The notes beneath the pieces were generated by a model that saw only the letters and a list, made by a program, of their open reading frames with translations, made no database searches and was not told the DNA's origin. A stretch of DNA of 64,000 nucleotides from Fulvivirgaceae bacterium JP3-4. GTDB lineage: Bacteria; Bacteroidota; Bacteroidia; Cytophagales; Cyclobacteriaceae. Below, piece by piece: positions 16,937 through 24,800 of this stretch. A program made the position numbers and the translations under genes. The DNA lies in NCBI GenBank assembly GCA_029309925.1, contig JARKND010000001.1, positions 2,108,001 to 2,172,000 on the forward strand. The letters run 5' to 3'. The stretch's first letter is position 1. The number at the start of each line of letters is the position of its first letter.

Positions 16937-18558
16937 CTTTTTATAAAATATAGATCTTTGATTCCTTCCCGGCTGAATAGCATCAGCGTTTTTCCGTCAG
17001 CTCCTTTTTCAAAACGCAAGATATTGCCACCAGCAAATTCCGCGTAATACAAGTCGTTACCGAGGGACGTTAATGGCGAATGCATGATTCTTAAGAACGA
17101 AAGCCGCAGGGTGTTTTGTTTTTTAGTGATGCGGTAAGTCTTTTTCAATTCAGGACTATAGTAACGGCCTTTCAATTCAATTGGATGCGAGTGAACCTCC
17201 ATCGAGGCAGAATCAATCTTTATTAAATGGAGATTGCCATCAGCTCTATCCACAGTTAAAGCATCATCGCTGAAGTTATAACTACTTTCATAATTATCCT
17301 GCTTTGAATAATAGCCACCTTTCTCATGCTTTAGAGGCGCATAGTATCCGTGCATGGTCGGAGAGGATTTCAATATTCCATTATCATATTTAATGAACCT
17401 TGTTATGCTTCCAGAAACGGTGTCGAGATATGCCCCCTGGAGCTTTGAAGAGGCATGTGCGGCAGATTTAAGTTCATTGTCAGAGAGCCACGTTGTTCTC
17501 AATTTGTTGTTGCTCAGAACAATCCCGGCAATGTCAAACATGTTCTTACTTAGATCCCAATAATCTCCAGCATTAGAAAAAATTATGATTGACAACTTTT
17601 CTTTTGGAAAGCGCACAATATCAGCTCTGAAGCCGGGGTCGCTACCAAAGTGACTAACGACTTCATAGCCTTTTAGCTGATAGTGTTCCAGCCCTCGCTT
17701 ATATGACTTTAATGGAGGGACTACGCCATCTGGACTTAAAAGCAAATCAAGCGATATGAATGAGTGTGAGCTTTGCAGGTTTTGTTCGAGCTTTACTGCA
17801 TCCCTTAGTGACATCATCACACCAGTGGATCCAATTGCAGGAATGAAGCGCTTATTCTTTTTGTATTTCCCTACTGAGTTATAATGTCCTACTGCGTCTG
17901 GTGACTTCTTGTCGTTATTGAATATTCGTGAATCTGACAGGCCAAGTTTTCCGAATACTTCCGATTGCATGAAATCGGCAAATGACTTTTTGCTCACACG
18001 TTCCGCGATCAGCGCAAGAAGCACGTAGTTTGAGTTCACATATTCATGCCGGGTACCTGGTTGAAAGTTCAAAGCCTTTTGGATCTTGATCATGTCGAAA
18101 ACCGATTTTGGGTCATAATGCTTTTCACCTTTGAGCGTCATTCCTACCAATGTAAATCCATCCCTTAGGCCGCTTGTGTGATGAAGCAGGTGTTTGATTT
18201 GTATAGAGGGAAGATGAGAGAGCTCAGGCAGATATTTTGAAATGGGATCAGTTAATGACAGGGCACCCTTTTGTTCAAGTGCTGTTATTCCTATTGCGGT
18301 AAACTGTTTCGATACCGATGCGATCCAAAACGAAGTTCGGTCGTTTGCCTTAATTCCGCCTGCAACATCCGACATGCCCACAGTCTTAGAATAAATTTCA
18401 TTTCCATCCTTAACAATTGCTACAGCTATGCCAGGCTTTTTCTGTGAATCCCAATTAGCGAACAGAGAGTCAACTGAATCCTTTTGCTTAGACGTCAACG
18501 GTTGCGCGATTGCGCTTGCTGTAGCCAACAGCATAAGCAATACGAAGAAAGATTTCAC
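16933..18558 (-). CDS. Exported serine hydrolase, beta-lactamase/PBP4* family
   Basis: 541 residues: signal peptide (MKSFFVLLMLLATASAIAQ), then a class C beta-lactamase-like domain with the nucleophile motif SVSK (Ser81, Lys84) and a YVNSNY segment fitting the YxN motif, then a C-terminal beta-rich domain (LKGRYYSPELKKTYRI) as in many esterase/peptidase members. It starts at GTG, 23 bp after the CopA-like gene. It may cleave esters, D-peptides or lactams; nothing shows beta-lactam resistance. Confidence 0.85.
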   Translation of the reverse strand: MKSFFVLLMLLATASAIAQPLTSKQKDSVDSLFANWDSQKKPGIAVAIVKDGNEIYSKTVGMSDVAGGIKANDRTSFWIASVSKQFTAIGITALEQKGALSLTDPISKYLPELSHLPSIQIKHLLHHTSGLRDGFTLVGMTLKGEKHYDPKSVFDMIKIQKALNFQPGTRHEYVNSNYVLLALIAERVSKKSFADFMQSEVFGKLGLSDSRIFNNDKKSPDAVGHYNSVGKYKKNKRFIPAIGSTGVMMSLRDAVKLEQNLQSSHSFISLDLLLSPDGVVPPLKSYKRGLEHYQLKGYEVVSHFGSDPGFRADIVRFPKEKLSIIIFSNAGDYWDLSKNMFDIAGIVLSNNKLRTTWLSDNELKSAAHASSKLQGAYLDTVSGSITRFIKYDNGILKSSPTMHGYYAPLKHEKGGYYSKQDNYESSYNFSDDALTVDRADGNLHLIKIDSASMEVHSHPIELKGRYYSPELKKTYRITKKQNTLRLSFLRIMHSPLTSLGNDLYYAEFAGGNILRFEKGADGKTLMLFSREGIKDLYFIKR

Positions 18559-18581
18559 AGAGATTTTATTTTTGGTTTAAC

Positions 18582-20837
18582 TTAAATCTTCGCTGCTCTT
18601 AATCTTAAGCTATTGCCGACAACACTCACTGAACTCAAAGCCATTGCTGCGCCTGCAATCATTGGGTCAAGGAGAAATCCGTTAACAGGATACAAGACAC
18701 CAGCAGCCAAGGGAATCCCAATAACGTTGTAGATGAAAGCCCAGAAAAGGTTTTGCTTGATTCCCATAACAGTCTTGCTCGAAAGATTCAACGCTCTTGG
18801 AATTGACTGGAGATCCGAAGTGATGAGTGTCATCTTGGCAACATCCATTGCAATGTCTGAACCTTTTCCCATTGCTATGCTAACGTCAGCCTCAGCTAAT
18901 GCATGCGAGTCGTTTATTCCATCACCCACCATCGCCACAACTTTCCCTTTCAATTGAAGTTCCTTTACAAATTTCGCTTTGTCAGAAGGCAACACCTCAG
19001 CCTTATAATGCTTCAGACCAACCTGATTTGCAACAGCCTTTGCAGTTTGTTCATTATCACCCGTCAGCATGTACACATCGATACCTTTCCTTAGAAGTGA
19101 TTCGATAGCAGCTTTGGAAGTAGCTTTTACTTTGTCAGCAATTGCGATAACAGCCAGAACATTTTGGTTGTCGGAGAAATAAACAACGGTCTTTGCTTCG
19201 GATTGTAATTTTGATGCGAGATCAGAAAGGTGACTTGAAATAGCAACCTTGTTCTCTTCAACTAGCTTTCGGTTTCCAACGAAATATGTTTTTGCGTCAA
19301 TGCTGCCTTTTACACCGCGTGCTGTAATACTTTCGAATTCATCAAGTGAAAGCGAACTAGTTGATTCAGCTTTCAAAGTGTTTACAACCGCATCAGCGAG
19401 GGGATGTTCTGACTGTGATTCCAACGTATACAAAATTTGCTTTTCATTGGTGTAGCCGTCATTGGTTGCCCACACGATATCAGTAACTACTGGCTTTCCT
19501 TCTGTTATTGTTCCTGTCTTGTCCAGGATAACTGCGTTCACTTTGTGAGCGAGCTCAAGGCTTTCTGCGTCTTTAATGAGAATGTTGTTTTCTGCGCCTT
19601 TGCCGACACCAACCATAATCGCTGTAGGAGTCGCTAACCCTAGAGCACACGGACATGCGATCACTAGAACTGTGACGGAATTCATCAATGCATGGGTGAA
19701 AGCATTATCGCCACCAATAACCATCCACACGATGAATGTCAGGATTGCAATGCCGATAACGATCGGAACAAAGATGCCAGCGATCTTATCAACAAGTTTT
19801 TGTACAGGAGCTTTGCTACCCTGAGCTTGTTGAACCATTTTAATGATCTGGGCAAGGATAGTATCACCACCAACTTTCTCAGCTTCAAATTGGAAACTCC
19901 CTTTTTGATTGATTGTTCCTGCAAATACTTTTTCTCCGGCTTTCTTTTCAACAGCCACTGGTTCTCCGGAGATCATGCTTTCATCAACGAATGATGATCC
20001 ATTTGTTACAATTCCGTCCACCGGAATCTTTTCTCCCGGTCGCACCTGAATTTTATAGCCCACTTTTACAACCGCGATAGGAATTTCTTGTTCAACACCA
20101 TCGATGATTGCTCTAACTGTTTTTGGCTGTAACCCCATCAGCTTTTTAATGGCAGACGATGTATTCGATTTAGCTTTCTCTTCTAAGAGTTTTCCAAGTG
20201 AAATGAATGCAACCACTACTGCAGCAGCCTCAAAGTACACATGCGCGTGCATGCCTCTTGAATGCCAGAAGTCGGGGAAGAATGTATTGAATACACTGAA
20301 CACAAATGCAATGCCGGTGGATAATGCAACGAGGGTATCCATATTTGCTTTGCCATGGCGGCCTTGCTTCCAGGCGTTGATGAAGAAATTACGTCCAAAG
20401 TAAAAGACCACAGGCGCGGTTAAAGCCATTGATATATAAGAACCGTATGGCATGTCCATAAAGAACATTCCGATGATCACTACTGGGATCGAAAGAATCG
20501 AAGACCAGATCGTCCGCTGCTTAACAGCTTCGAAATGTTTCCGCTGTGCTTCTTCCTGAACAGCTTGCGGATCTTCAACATCTACTACAAGGTCATATCC
20601 GATTGATCTCACGGAGTTCCGAAGATCAGCTGGCTGAGCCAAATGAGAGTCATACTCAACCCAGGCCGTTTGGTTGGCGAAATTGACGCCAGCGTCTTTC
20701 ACTCCGGCCGTAGATTTCAGCATCGATTCGACACTTACCGCACAGGCAGCGCAGGTCATCTCAAGGACCGGAAACGTTTCGCGCTTATATTGGCCATTGG
20801 GCGCCTTTTTATATTGTATTTCAGTTGTTGCAGTCAT
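18582..20837 (-). CDS. copA: Copper-exporting P1B-type ATPase (CopA-like)
   Basis: A 751-residue P1B-1 ATPase. One N-terminal HMA domain (EMTCAACAVS, Cys29 and Cys32), TGE-type actuator loop (ISGEPVAV), membrane metal site CPCALG (395-397), phosphorylation loop DKTGTITEG (Asp439), SEHPLADAV (the HP motif) and GDGINDSHAL hinge. CPC with the HP motif indicates Cu+ (or Ag+) export from the cytoplasm. First gene of a five-gene unit (CopA, serine hydrolase, ABM, PhzF, SnoaL-like) behind operator F. Confidence 0.93.
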   Translation of the reverse strand: MTATTEIQYKKAPNGQYKRETFPVLEMTCAACAVSVESMLKSTAGVKDAGVNFANQTAWVEYDSHLAQPADLRNSVRSIGYDLVVDVEDPQAVQEEAQRKHFEAVKQRTIWSSILSIPVVIIGMFFMDMPYGSYISMALTAPVVFYFGRNFFINAWKQGRHGKANMDTLVALSTGIAFVFSVFNTFFPDFWHSRGMHAHVYFEAAAVVVAFISLGKLLEEKAKSNTSSAIKKLMGLQPKTVRAIIDGVEQEIPIAVVKVGYKIQVRPGEKIPVDGIVTNGSSFVDESMISGEPVAVEKKAGEKVFAGTINQKGSFQFEAEKVGGDTILAQIIKMVQQAQGSKAPVQKLVDKIAGIFVPIVIGIAILTFIVWMVIGGDNAFTHALMNSVTVLVIACPCALGLATPTAIMVGVGKGAENNILIKDAESLELAHKVNAVILDKTGTITEGKPVVTDIVWATNDGYTNEKQILYTLESQSEHPLADAVVNTLKAESTSSLSLDEFESITARGVKGSIDAKTYFVGNRKLVEENKVAISSHLSDLASKLQSEAKTVVYFSDNQNVLAVIAIADKVKATSKAAIESLLRKGIDVYMLTGDNEQTAKAVANQVGLKHYKAEVLPSDKAKFVKELQLKGKVVAMVGDGINDSHALAEADVSIAMGKGSDIAMDVAKMTLITSDLQSIPRALNLSSKTVMGIKQNLFWAFIYNVIGIPLAAGVLYPVNGFLLDPMIAGAAMALSSVSVVGNSLRLRAAKI

Positions 20838-20893
20838 GTTCTATCCCATTAGTTCTATCTATACTACAATTATACATGTGATAGCGGGTTTTC

Positions 20894-20926
20894 GTTTTAC
20901 ACTTTACCCGCTTTGATTTACATGAT
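20894..20926 (-). promoter_or_regulatory. Operator F: 21-bp-spaced direct repeat
   Basis: Copies GTTTTACACTTT (20894) and GATTTACATGAT (20915), offset 21 bp, spacer ACCCGCTTT, 56 bp before the copA ATG. The spacer departs most from the common pattern except for site J. Confidence 0.75.
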
Positions 20927-20933
20927 TCCCGGC

Positions 20934-22427
20934 TTAATAATACTCGTATGTGGCTGTTTCAGAAGCTCCGGGGCCGCTGACGGTTCTTTTGCTCACCTTG
21001 CCGTCTGTAGTGAATTCGTAAGAGAAATAATATTGTAAGTCACGCCCATGCCCCTCGAATCGATAAGAGGTTGGTAGTGTCTTCTGTGTCTTTATATTTG
21101 GTAGCACCTCCACCATTGGGAATGGATTTTCCTTATGGAGATAACTATCAAATGTTTCTGTTGTAAGCAGAGTCGGTTCCTCTTCGGCCGATGCTCCGGG
21201 AGTATATACAAGCTTTTTATATAAGTTTCCAGTAGGGTAATAAAGCAGCAACACGATTGAAGTATTTATGAAAGTTCCATCTGGCTGTCCATCGAAGATC
21301 TGATATCCGGCCAAACGGGCATGCTCATCGTAGTCAAAAAACGTGTAGCCTTCCATGACTCCATTTTCAATTCGTTGCGCCAAAAAAATTCTGGCGTCAA
21401 CGTAAGAGTAGAGAACGTCATGACCAGGAGCAGTGTTAATGCGGGTGAGCTGGCTCCATTGGTTGTAATAGTATGTGTCCGTCCCGGTTTTTTCGTATGG
21501 TGTAAAGGTCTGCCAATTCACTTTTGATACCCTCGCATTCTCATCATACTCATAAGTTTTTTTTAATCCCCAGTTACCACCTCTAACATCGTATCCCTTC
21601 GGGAGACCAGAGAGCTCATCATCTAGGACAGACATTGAGTCTGTTCGTGTAGCTCCAATTACAAGATTGCCAGTGGTTTCCCGTAGGCTGAATTTTATCG
21701 ACTTATTACCTTTGAGTTGATTGTCATTAATTGCGCGAACCTTAAACGTTAACATATGAGAGCTTGAAGCGGTAAGCGTGATAATGTTGTTGATAAAAGC
21801 AGGTTCTGAGATATAATGTGTTCCATACGTGGCATCACTTGAACTGGCTTCGATTATCACAGTTCCATTCGCGCTGTTCGATGCACTCACATTTACTTTC
21901 ACCTCATGCCAGGAAGAGGAATTCTCTACAATGCTTTCACTTGCTACGCTGAAGTTCACTTCACTTTGTTGTGCCCCGGTACTGGGATCATCATCCACAA
22001 GTGTTAGTTTGAATTTGTCGTTCTGTCCCAGGATAAACTCGTTGTGAAGACGTGTTAGGCTGAATTCAACTTGCTTCGTTCCGGTAAACTTTGAATCGTT
22101 ATTCGGTCTCAGCCTGATTACAGCCTGGGAATCGTTTTTCTTCACGCTTATAATAATGATGCCTGAAGTTGTAGAGGGAACACTGGTGAAGTATTTCACT
22201 TTGCTTGTGTCGACAAGCACGCGAATACTTGCGTCATATTTGAAAGACTGGCTGAAAGTGAGGACAATACTTTTCTCACCATCATTCTCATTTGCGCTGT
22301 CAGATTGAACCTTAAATTGAACTGTTGGTATCGATTCGAACGGATCTCCTAGGTCGTCATCATCACAGCCAAGAAAATAAAATGCGAGCAATGAGATGCC
22401 CACAAGTTTTACAATTAGTTTTTTCAT
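20934..22427 (-). CDS. Calx-beta domain lipoprotein with RHS/YD-like C-terminal region
   Basis: 497 residues with a lipoprotein signal (LLAFYFLGC followed by DDDD). Residues 35-150 and 155-270 look like two Calx-beta domains (IVLTFSQSFKYDASIRV; FKLTLVDDDP; later KSIKFSLRETTGNLVIG ending SVLDDE). The C-terminal 220 residues contain repeated Tyr-rich strands (YEYDENARVSKVNW, YYYNQWSQLTRI), as in YD-repeat-like surface proteins. Probably surface- or periplasm-anchored. It has its own operator (G), which is unexpected for a structural lipoprotein and ties it to the stress regulon. Confidence 0.75.
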   Translation of the reverse strand: MKKLIVKLVGISLLAFYFLGCDDDDLGDPFESIPTVQFKVQSDSANENDGEKSIVLTFSQSFKYDASIRVLVDTSKVKYFTSVPSTTSGIIIISVKKNDSQAVIRLRPNNDSKFTGTKQVEFSLTRLHNEFILGQNDKFKLTLVDDDPSTGAQQSEVNFSVASESIVENSSSWHEVKVNVSASNSANGTVIIEASSSDATYGTHYISEPAFINNIITLTASSSHMLTFKVRAINDNQLKGNKSIKFSLRETTGNLVIGATRTDSMSVLDDELSGLPKGYDVRGGNWGLKKTYEYDENARVSKVNWQTFTPYEKTGTDTYYYNQWSQLTRINTAPGHDVLYSYVDARIFLAQRIENGVMEGYTFFDYDEHARLAGYQIFDGQPDGTFINTSIVLLLYYPTGNLYKKLVYTPGASAEEEPTLLTTETFDSYLHKENPFPMVEVLPNIKTQKTLPTSYRFEGHGRDLQYYFSYEFTTDGKVSKRTVSGPGASETATYEYY

Positions 22428-22467
22428 ATCAAAAATTTCCTACAGAAACGGGTTGACAATTAACAGC

Positions 22468-22500
22468 GGTTTGCATTTAAACCGGATTGACTTATAAAAT
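22468..22500 (-). promoter_or_regulatory. Operator G: 21-bp-spaced direct repeat
   Basis: Copies GGTTTGCATTTA (22468) and GACTTATAAAAT (22489), offset 21 bp, spacer AACCGGATT, 40 bp before the Calx-beta lipoprotein ATG. Confidence 0.8.
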
Positions 22501-22517
22501 TGTCAGCTTGTTAATGT

Positions 22518-22649
22518 TCACCTGACTTTTGATCTGAGATACGCGAGCACAGCTTTGTGATCAAAACGAATATTCAGGTAATAGGAGAGAATCAACGCTA
22601 TTGCAAAGCCTCCCGCCAATAGCAGTAAGGCACATATCTTGGTAATCAT
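22518..22649 (-). CDS. 43-residue membrane protein coupled to thioredoxin (small ORF)
   Basis: ATG at 22649 to TGA at 22518-22520 encodes 43 residues: a hydrophobic N-terminal helix (ITKICALLLLAGGFAIALILSYY) followed by a basic tail (NIRFDHKAVLAYLRSKVR). The ATG overlaps the thioredoxin stop codon (ATGA), which indicates translational coupling and makes a chance ORF less likely. It is the last gene of the operator H unit. It might anchor or localise the thioredoxin, but this is only inference. Confidence 0.6.
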   Translation of the reverse strand: MITKICALLLLAGGFAIALILSYYLNIRFDHKAVLAYLRSKVR

Positions 22650-22963
22650 AGCAGAGACTTTACTTTTTGGTCTAAGACCGACTTTGGTACCGCACCGATT
22701 ACTCGATCGACAAGTTTACCATCTTTAAAAAACAGAAACGTTGGAAAGTTTCTGATGCCAAACCTTGCAGCTGTGTTGGGATTTGAGTCGATGTCTAGTT
22801 TTCCTACAATCGCTTTACCATCAACTTCTTTAGCTATAAGTTCAACGACAGGGGACATCATCTTACAAGGCCCACACCACTCTGCGCTAAAGTCGAGAAG
22901 CAATGGTTTTTGCGAAGAAAGGATTGTATTAATGTTTTCGTCTGTTACATCAATTGCTTTCAT
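22646..22963 (-). CDS. Thioredoxin
   Basis: A 105-residue classic thioredoxin: active site AEWCGPCKMM with Cys30 and Cys33, cis-Pro segment IRNFPTFLFFKDGK, no signal peptide, so cytoplasmic. It reduces protein disulfides; in copper or electrophile stress it would repair oxidised thiols. It has its own operator (H) and is coupled to a small membrane protein. Confidence 0.93.
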   Translation of the reverse strand: MKAIDVTDENINTILSSQKPLLLDFSAEWCGPCKMMSPVVELIAKEVDGKAIVGKLDIDSNPNTAARFGIRNFPTFLFFKDGKLVDRVIGAVPKSVLDQKVKSLL

Positions 22964-23005
22964 AAAAAGTATTTTGATGCAATTAACGTGACAGACTTAA
23001 CGGGC

Positions 23006-23038
23006 GATTTGCACTTTGGAGGGTAAGGTTTACAAGAT
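23006..23038 (-). promoter_or_regulatory. Operator H: 21-bp-spaced direct repeat
   Basis: Copies GATTTGCACTTT (23006) and GGTTTACAAGAT (23027), offset 21 bp, spacer GGAGGGTAA, 42 bp before the thioredoxin ATG. Confidence 0.78.
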
Positions 23039-23045
23039 TTAAAGA

Positions 23046-23621
23046 TTAGCTGTTAGCGTGACTTGAAAGTTTCTGCTTTGATGCCCTTACGTCTTTGAAA
23101 TGAGAGGGTGACAACCCTGTCAGCTCTTTGAACTGCCTTGACAGGTGGTTGATACTGCTGAAGCCGGTGATGTATGCGATCTCGGTGAGCGTGAATTCTG
23201 TGTAAACCAATAGCTCTTTTACTTTCTCAAGGCGTTTTGCAATAATATACTTTTCAAGAGTGACACCTTCCAGTTCAGTAAACAACTCACTTATCGAGTC
23301 GTAATTCATGTGTAGCGTCTCCGAGAGGAGTGCGGAGAAACGAAGCTTTGAATCGTATCGAACATTTTCCGCGAAAACTTCATTAATCAGATCTTTAGCT
23401 TGATTAACGATTCGCATTTGTCGATTTGAGATCATCTCAAAGCCGTTTTCATCAAGGAATGTTTCAATTTGGTCAAAACCTTCTTTCGACACATCATCAA
23501 GCAATGAAAGCTTTCCCAGACTGATATTGTTGACGTGATACCCCAGTGCCGCGATCCCTTCCTTGATAACGGAGATACAACGATCACACACCATTCCTCT
23601 AATCAATATTTCGGATGCCAT
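23046..23621 (-). CDS. AraC-family regulator with N-terminal HMA-like domain (copy 1)
   Basis: 191 residues. Residues 3-65 resemble an HMA metal-binding domain: ILIRGMVCDRCISVIK (Cys12, Cys15) and a later FDQIETFLDENGFEMI; residues 90-180 are an AraC-type double helix-turn-helix (second HTH LTEIAYITGFSSINHLSRQF, then LTGLSPSHFK). This joins a soft-metal sensor to a DNA-binding domain in one protein. Operator I precedes the gene, suggesting autoregulation. Likely binds the 21-bp-spaced direct repeats as a dimer or together with copy 2 (inference). Confidence 0.85.
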   Translation of the reverse strand: MASEILIRGMVCDRCISVIKEGIAALGYHVNNISLGKLSLLDDVSKEGFDQIETFLDENGFEMISNRQMRIVNQAKDLINEVFAENVRYDSKLRFSALLSETLHMNYDSISELFTELEGVTLEKYIIAKRLEKVKELLVYTEFTLTEIAYITGFSSINHLSRQFKELTGLSPSHFKDVRASKQKLSSHANS

Positions 23622-23668
23622 AAGCTTTGAGTTTATAATATCAAAGTACGTGTGACAGTAGTGAGTCG

Positions 23669-23701
23669 TTGTTATAAAATTCCCGGTAAGACTTATAGAG
23701 T
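23669..23701 (-). promoter_or_regulatory. Operator I: 21-bp-spaced direct repeat
   Basis: Copies TTGTTATAAAAT (23669) and GACTTATAGAGT (23690), offset 21 bp, spacer TCCCGGTAA, 47 bp before the first AraC-HMA ATG. TACTTTG on the minus strand, 20 bp downstream, resembles a -7 box. Confidence 0.7.
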
Positions 23702-23702
23702 T

Positions 23703-24281
23703 TTAAGAAATCGAATCAAGTGGCTTACGGTTCTGATCAATGTTTCTTGATTTCTTCATTTCTGACGGAGTGAACCCGGTGATCTTTTTAAACTGCCCGG
23801 AAAGGTGAGCGACACTGCTGTATCCGAGCTTATCTGCAATTTCACTTAGATTAAGTTCGTCATAAAATAATAGCTCTTTTACTTTTTCTATTTTTTGACG
23901 AATGATGTATTGTTCAAGGGTGACCCCCTCGACACTTGAAAAGAGATTACTTAAATAGTTGTACTCATAGTGCATCTCTTCGGCCAGCACATCAGACCAG
24001 TTAAATTTCAGATCCACTTTATTGCTGTGATGGATCATCTGAATGATCTTGTTTTTGATGGCTTCAATAAGCCTTGCCTTCCGGTCGTCAATACGCTCAA
24101 ATCCGAGATCAACCAAAGCCGAATCAAGCTTGTCTTGTTGTGCGTCAGACAGGCTATCTTCTTTTATCGTAACTTCTCCCAACGCCACTTTTTCAGGATG
24201 AAGCCCTTGTCGCTCCAGTTCCTGCTTCACAACCATGATACATCGGTTGCAAACCATATTCTTTATATAAAGAGTAGTCAT
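23703..24281 (-). CDS. AraC-family regulator with N-terminal HMA-like domain (copy 2)
   Basis: 192 residues, a paralogue of the neighbouring gene with the same layout: HMA-like start (LYIKNMVCNRCIMVVKQ, Cys11 and Cys14; later LDSALVDLGFERI), helical linker, and C-terminal AraC HTH (LSEIADKLGYSSVAHLSGQF; ITGFTPSEMK). The two proteins differ at many positions, so the duplication is old and they may sense different ligands or form a heteromer. Operator J precedes the gene. It is the rightmost gene of the regulon, next to the recombination module. Confidence 0.85.
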   Translation of the reverse strand: MTTLYIKNMVCNRCIMVVKQELERQGLHPEKVALGEVTIKEDSLSDAQQDKLDSALVDLGFERIDDRKARLIEAIKNKIIQMIHHSNKVDLKFNWSDVLAEEMHYEYNYLSNLFSSVEGVTLEQYIIRQKIEKVKELLFYDELNLSEIADKLGYSSVAHLSGQFKKITGFTPSEMKKSRNIDQNRKPLDSIS

Positions 24282-24314
24282 AGCTCTGCGAAGATCGGCA
24301 ATTTAGCCGTTATC

Positions 24315-24347
24315 GGTTTATAGAATTTTCCTTAACACTTACAGAAT
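24315..24347 (-). promoter_or_regulatory. Operator J: 21-bp-spaced direct repeat
   Basis: Copies GGTTTATAGAAT (24315) and CACTTACAGAAT (24336), offset 21 bp, 33 bp before the second AraC-HMA ATG. The two halves resemble each other closely, while the spacer (TTTCCTTAA) departs from the usual pattern. Confidence 0.75.
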
Positions 24348-24473
24348 TCATGGATTTCGGCCTTTTTCAACGGCTGCTAGCCAAATTCCGGTTTTTTCTT
24401 CCCAAGGTGTGTACCAACTGTGTAGTTCTTTATAGTTGAATTAGGCTAATTGTTTCGTAAACGATTTGAGGCT

Positions 24474-24800
24474 ATGGATTCACAAATGATATTTCAGTTC
24501 AGCCGGGAGGAGTTCAAATCTTTGCTGAAGGAGACGCTGACAGAAATTCTCTCCGAAGGCAAGATCGTATCCGAGAACGAAAGCACATTGATCAATATAC
24601 AGGAGGCTGCCGCGCTTTTAAATCTTGCGGTCACCACTATCTACGAGAAAACATCTGAGAAAATAATCCCTCACTACAAGCACGGGAAGAAGATCATGTT
24701 CAAGAAGTCTGAGTTATTAGCCTGGGTCGAATCTCGCAGAGTTAAGACGATCCACGAGATTCGAAAAGAGGCCGCAACCCGATTTGGCCCTAAGAAATAG
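24474..24800 (+). CDS. Excisionase-like helix-turn-helix protein
   Basis: 108 residues from ATG at 24474 (the frame can be extended to a TTG at 24450). The C-terminal half is a MerR/excisionase-type HTH: LINIQEAAALLNLAVTTIYEKTSE, then the wing IPHYKHGKKIMFKKSELLAWVESRR. Such proteins are common near integrases of Bacteroidota elements and may act as excision factor or regulator. It is one of the few plus-strand genes of the island and its end overlaps the convergent integrase-like gene by 11 bp. Confidence 0.8.
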   Translation: MDSQMIFQFSREEFKSLLKETLTEILSEGKIVSENESTLINIQEAAALLNLAVTTIYEKTSEKIIPHYKHGKKIMFKKSELLAWVESRRVKTIHEIRKEAATRFGPKK

